The notes beneath the pieces were generated by a model, which was not told where the DNA came from, did not search any database, and saw nothing but the letters and a program-made list of their open reading frames with translations. Below, piece after piece: positions 1 through 8,634 of a stretch of 64,000 nucleotides of DNA. This stretch comes from Bacillota bacterium. Lineage in GTDB: Bacteria > Bacillota > Clostridia > Peptostreptococcales > Acidaminobacteraceae. The position numbers and the translations under genes were made by a program. Numbering within the stretch: position 1 is the stretch's first letter; every line of letters starts with the position of its first letter. The stretch covers positions 52,543 through 116,542 of the forward strand of contig JAOARG010000067.1 in the NCBI GenBank assembly GCA_025210655.1. Reading direction: 5' to 3'.

Positions 1-668
1 GTGAAGATGAAAATGCTAAGCTTACTGTTAAGAAAGTATTAGTTGAAGTATTAGGAAAAGCTCTTAAGCTTCTTCATCCTTTCATTCCATATATTACAGA
101 AGAAATCTGGGATTACCTTCCTAATTCAGAAGGTGACATTATAGTTGCAGAGTGGCCAGAGTTTGATACTCAAATAGAAGATCCAACAAGTGAAAAGAAT
201 ATGGAACTTCTTATGTCAGCTATCAGATCTATTAGAAATGTAAGAGCTGAAATGGATGTTGTTCCATCTAAGAAAGCTAAAATCATGGTTTACGGAGATC
301 AGGACAAAGTAAATGTAATTGCTGAGAATAAGGAATACCTAATTTCCCTTGCATCTGGTAGTGAAGTAGAAGTAGTTGCTGATAAATCAGAAATACCTGA
401 AGATGCAGTTTCAGCAGTAATCGAAGGGGTAGAAATGTTCCTTCCACTTAACGAATTAATTGATTTCGCTAAGGAAATTGAAAGATTAGAGAAGGAGAAG
501 AAGAAATTAGTTTCAGAAGTTGAAAGGGTAGACAAGAAACTTTCAAACCAAGGATTCGTTTCTAAAGCTCCTGAAAAGTTAATAAATGCAGAAAAAGAAA
601 AGAGAGAAAAATATTCAGATATGCTTTCTAAAGTAGAAGAAAGAATTGAGTATTTAAAGTCTAAGTAG
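1..668 (+). CDS. valS: Valyl-tRNA synthetase, C-terminal part (5' end outside window)
   Basis: This is the 3' end of valyl-tRNA synthetase, the cytoplasmic enzyme that charges tRNA-Val. The frame is open from base 3 to the TAG at 666-668, so the catalytic and editing domains lie before the window. The first ~65 visible residues end the helical anticodon-binding domain and include LLHPFIPYITEEIWDYLP, typical of class Ia Val/Leu/Ile enzymes. The last ~65 residues are a Lys/Glu-rich coiled coil, as in the C-terminal tRNA-binding arm of ValRS, which separates it from LeuRS and IleRS. The ATG at 201 is internal. A strong terminator follows 12 bases after the stop, and folC comes next, the usual valS-folC order in Firmicutes. 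Confidence 0.95.
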   Translation, partial: EDENAKLTVKKVLVEVLGKALKLLHPFIPYITEEIWDYLPNSEGDIIVAEWPEFDTQIEDPTSEKNMELLMSAIRSIRNVRAEMDVVPSKKAKIMVYGDQDKVNVIAENKEYLISLASGSEVEVVADKSEIPEDAVSAVIEGVEMFLPLNELIDFAKEIERLEKEKKKLVSEVERVDKKLSNQGFVSKAPEKLINAEKEKREKYSDMLSKVEERIEYLKSK

Positions 669-680
669 GAATAAATAAAA

Positions 681-710
681 GAATGCCTTATAATGGGGCA
701 TTCTTTTTTT
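681..710 (+). terminator. Rho-independent terminator of valS
   Basis: A GAATGCC arm pairs with GGCATTC, followed by a run of seven or more T. It begins 12 bases after the valS stop. Confidence 0.9.
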
Positions 711-739
711 ATTTCGTAGGTCGTGGGTCGTAGGTCGCA

Positions 740-1022
740 GTTGGGAAGGGCTTGGTGTTTCGGAAGAGCTAAGGTGAAAAGGGGAAATCGCACATCACTT
801 TGCTTGTGCTTGGGGAATCAGATTTGTTTATAAAGCTTAGTGGAATGGGAAAAACTTTAAAACATCTTAGCATACTGATAAAGTAAATCCATTCTCGGTC
901 ATAACTCTTAGGAAGGATTCACTTGTGACTAAGGTCTTAAAGTTCTTCCTTTTCTCCTAAATATTATTTCTAAGATTGATTCCCCTAGCACAATTTTGTG
1001 CGATTCCCCATTTCTCCCAACC
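740..1022. repeat. Palindromic intergenic repeat, family 1, copy A (long form)
   Basis: The ends are inverted copies. The left side reads GAAAAGGGGAAATCGCACA and then TGTGCTTGGGGAATCA. The right side reads TGATTCCCCTAGCACA and then TGTGCGATTCCCCA near 978-1010. An inner inverted pair (GGGAAAAACTTTAA at ~848, TTAAAGTTCTTCCTTTTC at ~937) flanks a ~57-base module at 871-927, which also occurs in copy C and alone at 45437. Short direct units of the GTCGTAGGTCG type precede it (713-738), and four TTAGGC units follow it (1026-1085). No coding potential is evident. It fills most of the valS-folC gap. Confidence 0.75.
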
Positions 1023-1092
1023 ATCTTAGGCAAGTTGCAAAACAGCGGTTAGGCGCGATTAAGATAGCTTTAGGCAACATTAGGCGAAATTA

Positions 1093-1101
1093 TGTTATAA
1101 T
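1093..1101 (+). promoter_or_regulatory. Extended -10 promoter element upstream of folC
   Basis: TGTTATAAT at 1093-1101 is a full extended -10 (TGnTATAAT), 29 bases before the folC start. No clear -35 is present, as is common when an extended -10 is used. Confidence 0.55.
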
Positions 1102-1129
1102 TTAAAAAAAGATAGCAGGTGATGAAACT

Positions 1130-2383
1130 ATGAACAAAAACGTTCTTGAAAAATACAATGAAATAAAGAAAAAAGGCAGTATTCTGGGCCTTGATAGAAT
1201 AAAAAAAGCCCTTGAATTACTTGGCAATCCTCAGGAGAAATTGAAGATGATTCAGGTTACTGGAACTAATGGTAAGGGTTCCACATCTACTTTTCTTAAG
1301 GGAATATTAAAGGCACATGGTTTTAGGGTTGGATATTATAGTTCTCCTGAGCTTGAGATAGTTAATGAGAGAATTAGGATTGATGAATCTTTAATAGATG
1401 ATGAATCTTTTGAAAAATACTTTATGGATGTTTATGAACTTCCAGTGGAACTCACTGAGTTTGAGGTGACGACCATAATGGGTCTTAAGTATTTTCTTGA
1501 TCAAAATGTAGACTTTGTAATCATGGAGGTAGGTCTTGGTGGGATGAATGATGCTACCAATGTTTCAAGGGGGAATATTGCTTCTATATTTACTAGGATA
1601 TCACTTGATCATGGGAATTTCCTTGGGAATAGTATTGAAGATATTGCCCGGGAAAAAAGTGGTATTATAAAGGATAACTCAATCGTAATTAGTGCTAGAC
1701 AAAAGGACAATGTGGATAAAATACTAAGGAATGCATCAAAGGAAAAAAATAATACATATACCCTTGTATCAGATCTTGAGGGTATTGAAATGAGTTCTAA
1801 GGGTTCAATATATAATTTTTTGGGAAATAGTATTAAGGTTCCTCTATTGGGAGAACATCAAGTTTATAATAGCGCACTTGCAATTCAAGCCTCTATTGAA
1901 ATATTTAATAATTTAGGTATTGAGTTCTCTTTCAAAAAAGCAAAGGAAGGACTTATGGATTGTAGATGGGAGGGGAGGATGGAAATCATTTCTGATAGTC
2001 CCCTTATTATAATTGATGGTGCCCACAATTTGGAGGCTGCAATGATACTTAGTTCAAGTATCAAGGAAATCTACAATGAAAAATTTATTGGTGTTTTTGG
2101 TGTTCTTTCAGATAAAGAGTATGAAAAAATCATTGAAGAAATGAAGGATGTATTGAAGTTGGTTATTGCTGTTGAGCCCGGTAACCCTAGAGCGCTAAAA
2201 AAAGAAGACCTACTTGAAATACTTAAAAAACATGGTCTTAAAACATATGGAGCTATGGATATAGAGGATGGAATAAAACTTTGTATGGATAAATACAGAA
2301 ATGAAAAGATAATAGTATTTGGTTCCCTTTATATGTTAGGGAAAGTTAGACAAATAGTTAAAAATAACAATATTGTAACTTAA
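1130..2383 (+). CDS. folC: Folylpolyglutamate synthase / dihydrofolate synthase
   Basis: FolC adds glutamate to folates and, in many bacteria, also makes dihydrofolate from dihydropteroate. The product has 417 residues, a normal length. The ATP-binding P-loop VTGTNGKGSTSTF is at residues ~43-55, and Mur-ligase family motifs follow (EVGLGGMNDATN near 132, the DHGNFLG segment near 159, DGAHNLEAA near 297 opening the C-terminal domain). The ATG at 1130 has an AGGTGATG ribosome site 6-8 bases upstream. An extended -10 lies just before it, so it is probably transcribed separately from the terminated valS. Whether it has both activities cannot be read from sequence. Confidence 0.95.
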   Translation: MNKNVLEKYNEIKKKGSILGLDRIKKALELLGNPQEKLKMIQVTGTNGKGSTSTFLKGILKAHGFRVGYYSSPELEIVNERIRIDESLIDDESFEKYFMDVYELPVELTEFEVTTIMGLKYFLDQNVDFVIMEVGLGGMNDATNVSRGNIASIFTRISLDHGNFLGNSIEDIAREKSGIIKDNSIVISARQKDNVDKILRNASKEKNNTYTLVSDLEGIEMSSKGSIYNFLGNSIKVPLLGEHQVYNSALAIQASIEIFNNLGIEFSFKKAKEGLMDCRWEGRMEIISDSPLIIIDGAHNLEAAMILSSSIKEIYNEKFIGVFGVLSDKEYEKIIEEMKDVLKLVIAVEPGNPRALKKEDLLEILKKHGLKTYGAMDIEDGIKLCMDKYRNEKIIVFGSLYMLGKVRQIVKNNNIVT

Positions 2384-2469
2384 AAAACACCTTCTTTATT
2401 CTATAATAGAGAATGTAGGGAAGTACTAGGTATTTTCCTGTGTTTATGTATTATTAGGAGTGATTTTTT

Positions 2470-4005
2470 ATGAATAAAAAAATTGTATTAGCGCTTTTAT
2501 CAGCCACATTACTTATAGGTTGTGGTGATAAGGAAATAGAGAATAAGAATATAGTGGAAACAGATCAAGAAGTAATTTCTATTAGTGATGAGGAAGTAGA
2601 GGTTAAGCCTGTTGAGGAAAAAAAAGAAGAAGTAAAAAGTTCTGTGATGAACAATTTTCTTTCTGTTTTAAAAGAAAAACCTCAACCTGTGGAACTATAT
2701 AAATTTATAGAGAATAATATAGACTCGATGGAGAATGAAGACTTAAATAAGGTTGTAAAGTATTATATTGCATATCTTGATCAATATAAGATCAAATATG
2801 ATAGTGAGATTTATAATGAAAAGGTTATGTCTGCAATTTATGAAGAGTTGAAGTATAATGTTACAAATGAAAGTATAGAAACGCTTCAGGACGGAGAGAT
2901 AAAAGGTTTATTAAGTGAAATATACAAGCAAGGATATGAAATCACTGTTGACGGGGAATATCCATCTGCAAATGTTGATTTTGAAAAGCTGATGACTTTT
3001 AAGGACCATATGTCTAATGGAATGTTTTTATATCTTAAGAACGGTCATAATTATTATGATGATGTTCAAAAATTTAATTTAACTAGAAAGCTTGATTTTG
3101 ACAAGTATACAGATGAAATTCTTGAGTTTGAGAAGTACCTAAAGGAAAATTCTGTTCAAGATGAATGGTATTTTATGAACTATTCAATGTACAAAAAAAG
3201 AATAGCTTTAGTATTTGTTGGAACAGAGTTTAATAATATTTATGATCCGGTAACTAATAAGTTGAAAGACGATTATAATTCATACTTTAATCAAGTGATT
3301 GCTAATCATTTAGATACTGATTTTGGAAAGTTAACTAAGTCTATATATGATAAGATTGTACTTGAGAATTTTGATCCATATTATGGTGCTTACAATGACA
3401 TAAATGAGTATAAAATTGCAGGACTGAATTCAACGGTTGTTCTTAATTCTATAAATGATTTTGCATCAAATTATCAAATAACATATAAGGAAATTACTTT
3501 AGATGATAAAAATATTGAAGATAGAATAAATAAGAGTATTTTAAAAACTATTGAAGATGGTAAGAAGAAACTTGGATGGGAATCAGATGATAGTAAGTAT
3601 CTTACTGTGAATAATAAAATTGGATACTTGAAGGGGAATATAATTAGTTATGAGTTTTTCTTTACTGTATCAAATGAGGATTATTCAGAATATGAGTCAA
3701 TAACATATGGTAAGACATTTGATTTATCAACAGGTAAGGAGATTCCTATAGAGGATTTATTCAAAAGAAGTATTGTTACTATTGGGGATAGATTCAACGA
3801 AAAAATAGCAGAGAAAATGAATTATCTTGATAGTGAAAAATTAAGTGACTATGATGTTAAATTATCTAAGAAGCAGGCATATTATCTAAATGATAAGGAA
3901 ATTGTAGTTTTATTCTATGGTAAAAGCAATAAAAGTAGTGAGGTTATTTCGGGGAATTATTCTTTCGAAGAATTGTTACTTGATTATGGAATTGATTTAA
4001 GATAA
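2470..4005 (+). CDS. Exported lipoprotein with DUF3298/RsiV-like C-terminus
   Basis: This is a 511-residue lipoprotein of unknown function. A signal peptide ends in the lipobox LLIGC, so Cys18 would be lipidated and the protein anchored outside the membrane. An acidic Glu/Val/Lys-rich linker follows (to about residue 60). The long middle matches nothing I know. The last ~130 residues contain the segment TFDLSTGKEIPIEDLF, a pattern seen in DUF3298 (RsiV/PdaC-like) domains, so that assignment is an inference. A TAGGAG ribosome site precedes the ATG, and a TATAAT at 2402-2407 could be its -10. A strong hairpin follows the stop. The linker resembles those of the lipoproteins at 5476 and 42970. 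Confidence 0.7.
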   Translation: MNKKIVLALLSATLLIGCGDKEIENKNIVETDQEVISISDEEVEVKPVEEKKEEVKSSVMNNFLSVLKEKPQPVELYKFIENNIDSMENEDLNKVVKYYIAYLDQYKIKYDSEIYNEKVMSAIYEELKYNVTNESIETLQDGEIKGLLSEIYKQGYEITVDGEYPSANVDFEKLMTFKDHMSNGMFLYLKNGHNYYDDVQKFNLTRKLDFDKYTDEILEFEKYLKENSVQDEWYFMNYSMYKKRIALVFVGTEFNNIYDPVTNKLKDDYNSYFNQVIANHLDTDFGKLTKSIYDKIVLENFDPYYGAYNDINEYKIAGLNSTVVLNSINDFASNYQITYKEITLDDKNIEDRINKSILKTIEDGKKKLGWESDDSKYLTVNNKIGYLKGNIISYEFFFTVSNEDYSEYESITYGKTFDLSTGKEIPIEDLFKRSIVTIGDRFNEKIAEKMNYLDSEKLSDYDVKLSKKQAYYLNDKEIVVLFYGKSNKSSEVISGNYSFEELLLDYGIDLR

Positions 4006-4020
4006 TAAGGATAAAGTAAA

Positions 4021-4050
4021 ACCAGAGATGCACTTTTGTGCATCTCTGGT
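4021..4050. terminator. Bidirectional terminator between convergent genes
   Basis: A perfect 13-base stem (ACCAGAGATGCAC and its complement) has a four-T loop. It lies between the ends of the plus-strand lipoprotein and the minus-strand DUF4364 gene. A T-rich stretch follows on the minus-strand side. Confidence 0.85.
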
Positions 4051-4060
4051 TATCTCTAGT

Positions 4061-4594
4061 TTAGTCTTTTATTAGCAAGTTAATAATATCACCGTACATA
4101 AATTTCGCATTTTTTTTCCAATTATTACAGATTGCCTTAGCCTGTTTATTTGTAACAACATTAATGCTAAGATCAAAAAGTACTTTCATATTTTCAACAA
4201 CTTTTAATGTAACGAGGTAGTCGTTTTCACCAATCTTCTCATAGTCTGAAAAAACCTCAGTTGCTTTAAGAACGGTATGTTTCTTTTCAATCACAAGCTG
4301 ATCAATTTTTTCTTTTTCTGATTTTGTAAGTCTGTCAAGAAATAGCTCAAGGGTGCTGATACCTTGTTCAGTAATTAGATAATAATATGTATCATCTGAC
4401 TCAGAGTATTCTAGCATTTTACTTTCAACAAGCTCAGTTGAGAACTGCTGAAGATTGAAATAATTCATCAATTCTATTTCTAGGATGAAATCCGTTAATT
4501 GGCTGTTGGTCATTGGAAATTCAAATGTCTTTATTATGTATAAAATCATCATCTTTTCCCTAACTTGCTGGTCTGTGTTGTTTAGAAACAACAA
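4061..4594 (-). CDS. DUF4364 family protein (winged-helix-like)
   Basis: The 177-residue product matches DUF4364, a Clostridia family. Characteristic stretches are the N-terminal LYIIKTFEFPMTNSQLTD and the YYLITEQGISTLELF segment near residue 75. The N-terminal half looks like a winged-helix DNA-binding fold, so a regulatory role is likely but unproven. No catalytic motif is seen. The start appears to be a TTG at 4594-4592, placed 5-6 bases after an AAAGGCGGTGAT ribosome site; the next codon is also TTG. A palindrome at 4616-4636 lies just upstream and could be a binding site for this protein. Confidence 0.8.
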   Translation of the reverse strand: MLFLNNTDQQVREKMMILYIIKTFEFPMTNSQLTDFILEIELMNYFNLQQFSTELVESKMLEYSESDDTYYYLITEQGISTLELFLDRLTKSEKEKIDQLVIEKKHTVLKATEVFSDYEKIGENDYLVTLKVVENMKVLFDLSINVVTNKQAKAICNNWKKNAKFMYGDIINLLIKD

Positions 4595-4615
4595 ATCACC
4601 GCCTTTGTAAAACTA

Positions 4616-4650
4616 ACTGACCTTATCTAGGTCAGTAATTATTTTTTAGT
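4616..4650. promoter_or_regulatory. Palindrome between divergent genes (possible operator)
   Basis: ACTGACCT, a five-base spacer and AGGTCAGT form a perfect 8+8 inverted repeat at 4616-4636, followed by an A/T-rich run. It lies 22 bases upstream of the minus-strand DUF4364 start and 120 bases before the plus-strand gene at 4759. An operator is plausible, and a weak terminator cannot be excluded. Confidence 0.4.
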
Positions 4651-4758
4651 ATATCACAATATGAGAAAAAAGGGAGTATATATTTTTTCTAAGTTAGATG
4701 GTATGATGATAGATGTTAGTAATCAGTAAAAATAGTTTTATGGAAAGTTGGAGGAACT

Positions 4759-5448
4759 ATGAAATCAGAATTGATTGATTTTTTAAAGAGTTTGGGAGCG
4801 TCTAAAATTAGAATAGGAAATCTTGAAGGACACTTGCCGGAACATTTGAAGGATTTGAAAACAGGAATTAGTTTTTGCATCAGACTTCAAGACAGGGTGA
4901 TTGAAGAAATTGAAGATAAGCCAACCTTTACTTATTTTCATCATTATAGATCAGTTAATAGCCTTATAGATCATATATCTTTAAGGGGAGCTATGTTTTT
5001 ACAGGATAAGGGATATGATTGTTATCCAATACCTGCAAGTCAAAGTATAAGGGACAAGAGCTATTATTATTCGGGAATATTTCAGCATAGAACAGCCGCT
5101 ACACGAAGTGGTCTTGGTTGGATTGGTAAAAACAACTGTCTTGTAACCAAGGAGTTTGGACCAAGAATAAGGCTTGGCACCATACTTACAGACGCAGTTT
5201 TTGAGTATGATGAGCCTATCAATGAGTCTCTTTGTGGCGATTGTATGGTATGTGTTGATAGTTGTCCTGCACTGGCTTTAAAAGGTGAGAACTGGAAAGT
5301 AGGGATGGACAGGGAACTTATCACGGATCCCAAAGCTTGTAGTGATCATATGTCCCACCATTACAAAGATATTGGTAGAGGAGTTGTATGTGGTATTTGT
5401 ATCAACAGATGTCCATTTGGAAAGAAAAAGAAGAAAATTAATACTTAA
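4759..5448 (+). CDS. Short QueG-like protein with two [4Fe-4S] clusters
   Basis: The 229-residue protein resembles the central part of epoxyqueuosine reductase. It has the segment TAATRSGLGWIGKNNCL (near residue 112) and two clustered Cys motifs, GDCMVCVDSCPALAL (~159-173) and VCGICINRCPFGKK (~211-224), enough for two [4Fe-4S] clusters. It is much shorter than QueG (about 350-400 residues) and lacks the C-terminal HEAT-like part. It may therefore be one of the short clostridial iron-sulfur paralogues rather than the queuosine enzyme. The ATG has a GGAGG site 5 bases upstream. It ends in a Lys-rich tail 27 bases before the next gene, so the two may be co-transcribed. Confidence 0.75.
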   Translation: MKSELIDFLKSLGASKIRIGNLEGHLPEHLKDLKTGISFCIRLQDRVIEEIEDKPTFTYFHHYRSVNSLIDHISLRGAMFLQDKGYDCYPIPASQSIRDKSYYYSGIFQHRTAATRSGLGWIGKNNCLVTKEFGPRIRLGTILTDAVFEYDEPINESLCGDCMVCVDSCPALALKGENWKVGMDRELITDPKACSDHMSHHYKDIGRGVVCGICINRCPFGKKKKKINT

Positions 5449-5475
5449 GATTATATATAATACAGGAGGATTAAA

Positions 5476-6582
5476 ATGAAGAAAGTAGCAGTTGCAGCAT
5501 TATTATCTACAGCCCTAGTATTCACTGGCTGTGGACAAAAGGAAGAAGTAAAAAATATTGAAACAGAAAAGCCTCAAGTAGAAGTTAATATGGATGAATC
5601 TAGTGAAGAGGAGTCTGTAGAAAATAAAGTAGATGAAGAAGTCGTGGAAGAGGAAGAAGTTGTTGAAGAAATCCAGCTAAGCCCGGAAGAATATAAGGAA
5701 ATAGGTGTTAATGAGCTGGGACAGGTTATGGTAATGATGTATCATAGTCTTGGAGAAAAAAATGCAGCTTATGTAAGGACTGTAGAAGATTTTAAGAAAG
5801 ACCTACAGACGATGTATGATAATGGTTATAGACTTGTTTCTTTAGTTGATTATGTTAATAACAATATTGATATTCCAGCAGGATATTCACCGATTGTTTT
5901 AACTTTTGATGATGGACATATTAGTAATTTCAATGTTATTGAAGAAAATGGTGAAATAAAAATTGATCCAAATTGTGTAGTTGGCATACTTGAAGATTTT
6001 AATAAAGAGCATCCTGATTTTGGACTTGAGGCAACATTCTTTTTAAACAACACACCTTTTAAACAAAAAGAGTATATTGAGTATAAGTTAAATCACATAG
6101 TTGATATGGGTATGGATCTTGGAAACCATAGTTATAACCATGAAAACTTTAAAGAAATATCTTCAGAAAAATTACAAACTACTCTTGGACAAGTTGTTGA
6201 GATGATAGATGGATATGTTCCGGGATATGAAGTAAATACACTTGCTTTACCTTTTGGAATCAAGCCTAAAAATGAAAATGTTAAAGAGTATGTATATAGT
6301 GGTAAATACAATGATAGGGAATACGAAAATATAGCTGTACTTAAAGTTGGTTGGAAGCCGGAAGTATCTGCTGCACATAAAAAGTTTAACTATAAGGCTA
6401 TAAACAGGGTTCAAAGTGGTGATGGCGAATACCAATTTGCATACTGGTTAAAGGATTTAGAAAATAATCCTTCAAAGAAGTACATTAGTGATGGTAATCC
6501 TAAAACTATTGTTATACCTGAAAAGTACCAAGAAAATATTAAGGAAAGTATGATAGAAAAGTTCGAAATAATAACTTATTAA
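5476..6582 (+). CDS. Polysaccharide deacetylase lipoprotein (NodB domain)
   Basis: This is a 368-residue cell-surface lipoprotein. The signal peptide ends in VFTGC (Cys19 lipidated), followed by a strongly acidic Glu/Val linker to about residue 70. A NodB polysaccharide deacetylase domain follows: motif 1 is LTFDDGH near residue 141, motif 2 is GNHSYNHENF near 217, and ALPFGIKP near 256 corresponds to the later conserved region. Such enzymes remove acetyl groups from peptidoglycan or other N-acetylated glycans using a metal bound by Asp and two His. The substrate is unknown. The ATG at 5476 has an AGGAGG site. Compared with the usual NodB core there is a long insert between motifs 1 and 2. 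Confidence 0.88.
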   Translation: MKKVAVAALLSTALVFTGCGQKEEVKNIETEKPQVEVNMDESSEEESVENKVDEEVVEEEEVVEEIQLSPEEYKEIGVNELGQVMVMMYHSLGEKNAAYVRTVEDFKKDLQTMYDNGYRLVSLVDYVNNNIDIPAGYSPIVLTFDDGHISNFNVIEENGEIKIDPNCVVGILEDFNKEHPDFGLEATFFLNNTPFKQKEYIEYKLNHIVDMGMDLGNHSYNHENFKEISSEKLQTTLGQVVEMIDGYVPGYEVNTLALPFGIKPKNENVKEYVYSGKYNDREYENIAVLKVGWKPEVSAAHKKFNYKAINRVQSGDGEYQFAYWLKDLENNPSKKYISDGNPKTIVIPEKYQENIKESMIEKFEIITY

Positions 6583-6592
6583 GGTGATTAGT

Positions 6593-6742
6593 ATGAATTT
6601 TAATGTAGATACTCAATTAATTTTGATAGTGATGTTTTTTGTAATAATAGTATCAATTCAGTGGACACTTAACAAAATACTTAATAAACTTGAAGAAATA
6701 AAAAATGTTCTTATATCAATAAGAAAGCATGATAATTGGTGA
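6593..6742 (+). CDS. Small single-pass membrane protein (49 residues)
   Basis: An ATG at 6593 is preceded by AAGGTGATT and opens a 49-codon frame ending in TGA at 6740-6742. The predicted peptide begins MNFNVDTQLILIVMFF, has one membrane segment at residues ~9-24, then an amphipathic Lys/Glu/Leu/Ile tail ending in RKHDNW. Its stop lies 4 bases before the start of the sugar kinase gene, inside that gene's ribosome-site region. This spacing suggests translational coupling and supports a real gene. The function is unknown. Confidence 0.6.
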   Translation: MNFNVDTQLILIVMFFVIIVSIQWTLNKILNKLEEIKNVLISIRKHDNW

Positions 6743-6746
6743 TTTT

Positions 6747-7664
6747 ATGATTACAACTATTACACTAAATCCTTCCCTAGACAGGATATCTTATATCAAA
6801 AATGCTAGGGTAACAAGCCCTATAGATTCTCCTGGTGGAAAGGGAATCAACGTATATAAGGTGCTTGATTCATTAGGTGTTGATGTAAAAACTATAAGTC
6901 TTTTAGGTGGAGAAACTGGAGAAAAAATTTCAAAATTACTCCAGCAATATTCTGGTCCTAAAATTGTAATCCCCATTGAAGATGATAACAGGATATATAA
7001 GCTTACTGTTGATAAAGATAAGAAGATTGAACGTATTTTGAGAAATGATGTTCCTAGAATTAAATCCAATGAAATGAATAGGGCCCTTGATGTAATTAAG
7101 AAAGAAATTGATGATTCTGAGATAATTATTATATCCGGTTCTTTGCCAGAAGTAGAAAATCTCTCTTACTGTCCTTACCAAGAAATAATAAAATACTGTA
7201 AGGATAATGAAAAGTTTCTTATTCTTGATACAAGTGGGGAGCCACTTAAAAGAAATATAAGCCTAGGTCCGGATTTAATCAAACCCAATCTTGAAGAATT
7301 TAAAGAATTAACTGATATTTCTTCGGATGATGTTGAGGATATAATTAAAGAGTCCTTAAAGTTACTCGAGCTTGGGGTAAAGAGAATTCTTATTTCTTTA
7401 GGTGCAGAAGGACTTCTTTATATTGAAAATAAAAAAGTTTTTTTAGGGAAAATCCAAGAGATATCAATAGAGAATACTATTGGTGCCGGGGATTCTTTGG
7501 TTGCAGGATATGTATATTCCCTAATCAATAAGTTTTCTTTAGAAAAGTCTTTAATGTTTGCTATGGCTATGGCTGCTTCAAATTGTCAAAACCCTGGTAT
7601 TGGAGTGATTGATAAGGATTATAGGAAGTTTTTTGATAAGATTACAATTAAAAGATTGTTATAA
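6747..7664 (+). CDS. PfkB-family sugar kinase, 1-phosphofructokinase type
   Basis: A cytoplasmic kinase of the 1-phosphofructokinase/tagatose-6-phosphate kinase (FruK/LacC) branch, 305 residues from the chosen start. It shows the N-terminal TITLNPSLDRISYI, the sugar-binding PGGKGINV at ~32-39, and the C-terminal PfkB signature ENTIGAGDSLVAGY, where the Asp is the catalytic base. The ATG at 6747 follows a GGTGAT site; an upstream in-frame start at 6729 overlaps the preceding small gene more and has no better site. No fructose phosphotransferase or fruR gene is adjacent, so whether the substrate is fructose 1-phosphate or tagatose 6-phosphate is undecided. Confidence 0.85.
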   Translation: MITTITLNPSLDRISYIKNARVTSPIDSPGGKGINVYKVLDSLGVDVKTISLLGGETGEKISKLLQQYSGPKIVIPIEDDNRIYKLTVDKDKKIERILRNDVPRIKSNEMNRALDVIKKEIDDSEIIIISGSLPEVENLSYCPYQEIIKYCKDNEKFLILDTSGEPLKRNISLGPDLIKPNLEEFKELTDISSDDVEDIIKESLKLLELGVKRILISLGAEGLLYIENKKVFLGKIQEISIENTIGAGDSLVAGYVYSLINKFSLEKSLMFAMAMAASNCQNPGIGVIDKDYRKFFDKITIKRLL

Positions 7665-7743
7665 AAAGAATATTAATAAATGCTTTTAATTTCTTGCTTT
7701 TAACTAAATAAAATTATAGAATTGAATTAACTAAATAAAGATT

Positions 7744-7885
7744 ATAGGTCCATTAATTTGGATAAAGGGAATTTGGTTAGAATCCAAAGCGGTCCCGCCA
7801 CTGTAAAGCCTAGCAACTGTCATAAGCCACTTCACGGGAAGGCGACAGAGTGTGATAAAGCTGAGCCAGGATACCTGCCTATATT
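7744..7885 (+). promoter_or_regulatory. Cobalamin riboswitch
   Basis: The core of the AdoCbl aptamer is readable: AAAGGGAATTTGGTTAGAAT (7765-7784), CGGTCCCGCCACTGTAA (7790-7806), CACGGGAAGGCGACAGAG and the B12 box GAGCCAGGATACCTGCC (7863-7879). It lies upstream of a terminator at 7948-7979 and the cbi operon. Binding of adenosylcobalamin would be expected to favour termination and shut off cobalamin synthesis. Confidence 0.95.
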
Positions 7886-7947
7886 CGTTTTAGATATCTG
7901 CTTACGAGGATAGGCTGACAGTTGATTGAATTTGAATTGATTATTTT

Positions 7948-7979
7948 GAGCATCCCTATATGTAGGGGTGCTCTTTTTT
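7948..7979 (+). terminator. Riboswitch-controlled terminator before cbiC
   Basis: GAGCATCCCTA pairs with TAGGGGTGCTC and is followed by six T. It lies between the cobalamin aptamer and the first cbi gene, the position expected of the expression platform. Confidence 0.88.
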
Positions 7980-7995
7980 ATTAGGAGATGATCTT

Positions 7996-8625
7996 ATGAT
8001 GGACATTTTAAAGAATTATGTCAAAAATCCAATGGATATTGAAAAAAGAAGTATGGAAATAATAGAATCTGAGATGCAGGCCCATGATTTTTCAAAGGAA
8101 GAACTTCCAGTTGTAAAGAGAGTTATTCATACTACAGCTGATTTCGAATATCAAAATCTTATAGAGTTCAGTGGAAACCCTATTGAAGTTGGAAAAGAGC
8201 TTATAAAAAAAGGTTGTAAGATTTATACTGACACAAACATGGTTTTCTCTGGAATTAATAAGAGAATATTATCCAAGTATGGATGTGAAATAAAATGTAT
8301 GGTTCATGATGAAGATGTAGTAGCTATTGCAAAGGAAAAAGGAATTACTAGATCAATGGCAGGAATAGAAAAAGCAGCTAAAGAAGGCTATGAAATTTTT
8401 GCAATCGGAAATGCTCCAACAGCACTTTTTAAAATATATGAGATGATTAAAACAGGTGAAATAAATCCAAAGTTAATAATTGGAGTACCTGTTGGTTTTG
8501 TAGGAGCAATGGAATCAAAGGAACTTTTAGGAGAATACGATGTACCCTTTATAAGAATAAACGGTAGAAAGGGTGGATCTCCAGTTGCAGCAACTATATT
8601 AAATGCTATTATGTATCAATTGTAG
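7996..8625 (+). CDS. cbiC: Cobalt-precorrin-8X methylmutase
   Basis: CbiC moves a methyl group from C-11 to C-12 of the corrin ring to give cobyrinic acid. The 209-residue length and the conserved VKRVIHTTADFEYQNLI (residues ~35-51) identify the family; the His there is the catalytic acid/base. Further matches are DTNMVFSGI near 76, GNAPTALF near 137 and IGVPVGFVGAMESKE near 157. The ATG pair at 7996/7999 follows a TAGGAGATGA site. It is the first gene after the riboswitch terminator and the stop abuts cbiD. Confidence 0.96.
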   Translation: MMDILKNYVKNPMDIEKRSMEIIESEMQAHDFSKEELPVVKRVIHTTADFEYQNLIEFSGNPIEVGKELIKKGCKIYTDTNMVFSGINKRILSKYGCEIKCMVHDEDVVAIAKEKGITRSMAGIEKAAKEGYEIFAIGNAPTALFKIYEMIKTGEINPKLIIGVPVGFVGAMESKELLGEYDVPFIRINGRKGGSPVAATILNAIMYQL

Positions 8626-8634
8626 GTGATTTTA

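Noticed and set aside
299..793. A 164-codon minus-strand frame under valS
   Set aside because: It is antisense to the conserved ValRS C-terminus, has low-complexity Ser/Phe composition and no ribosome site.
740..1022. CRISPR array or phage attachment site as an explanation of the repeats
   Set aside because: The repeats are dispersed, palindromic and not regularly spaced; no cas, integrase or tRNA-end duplication is present.
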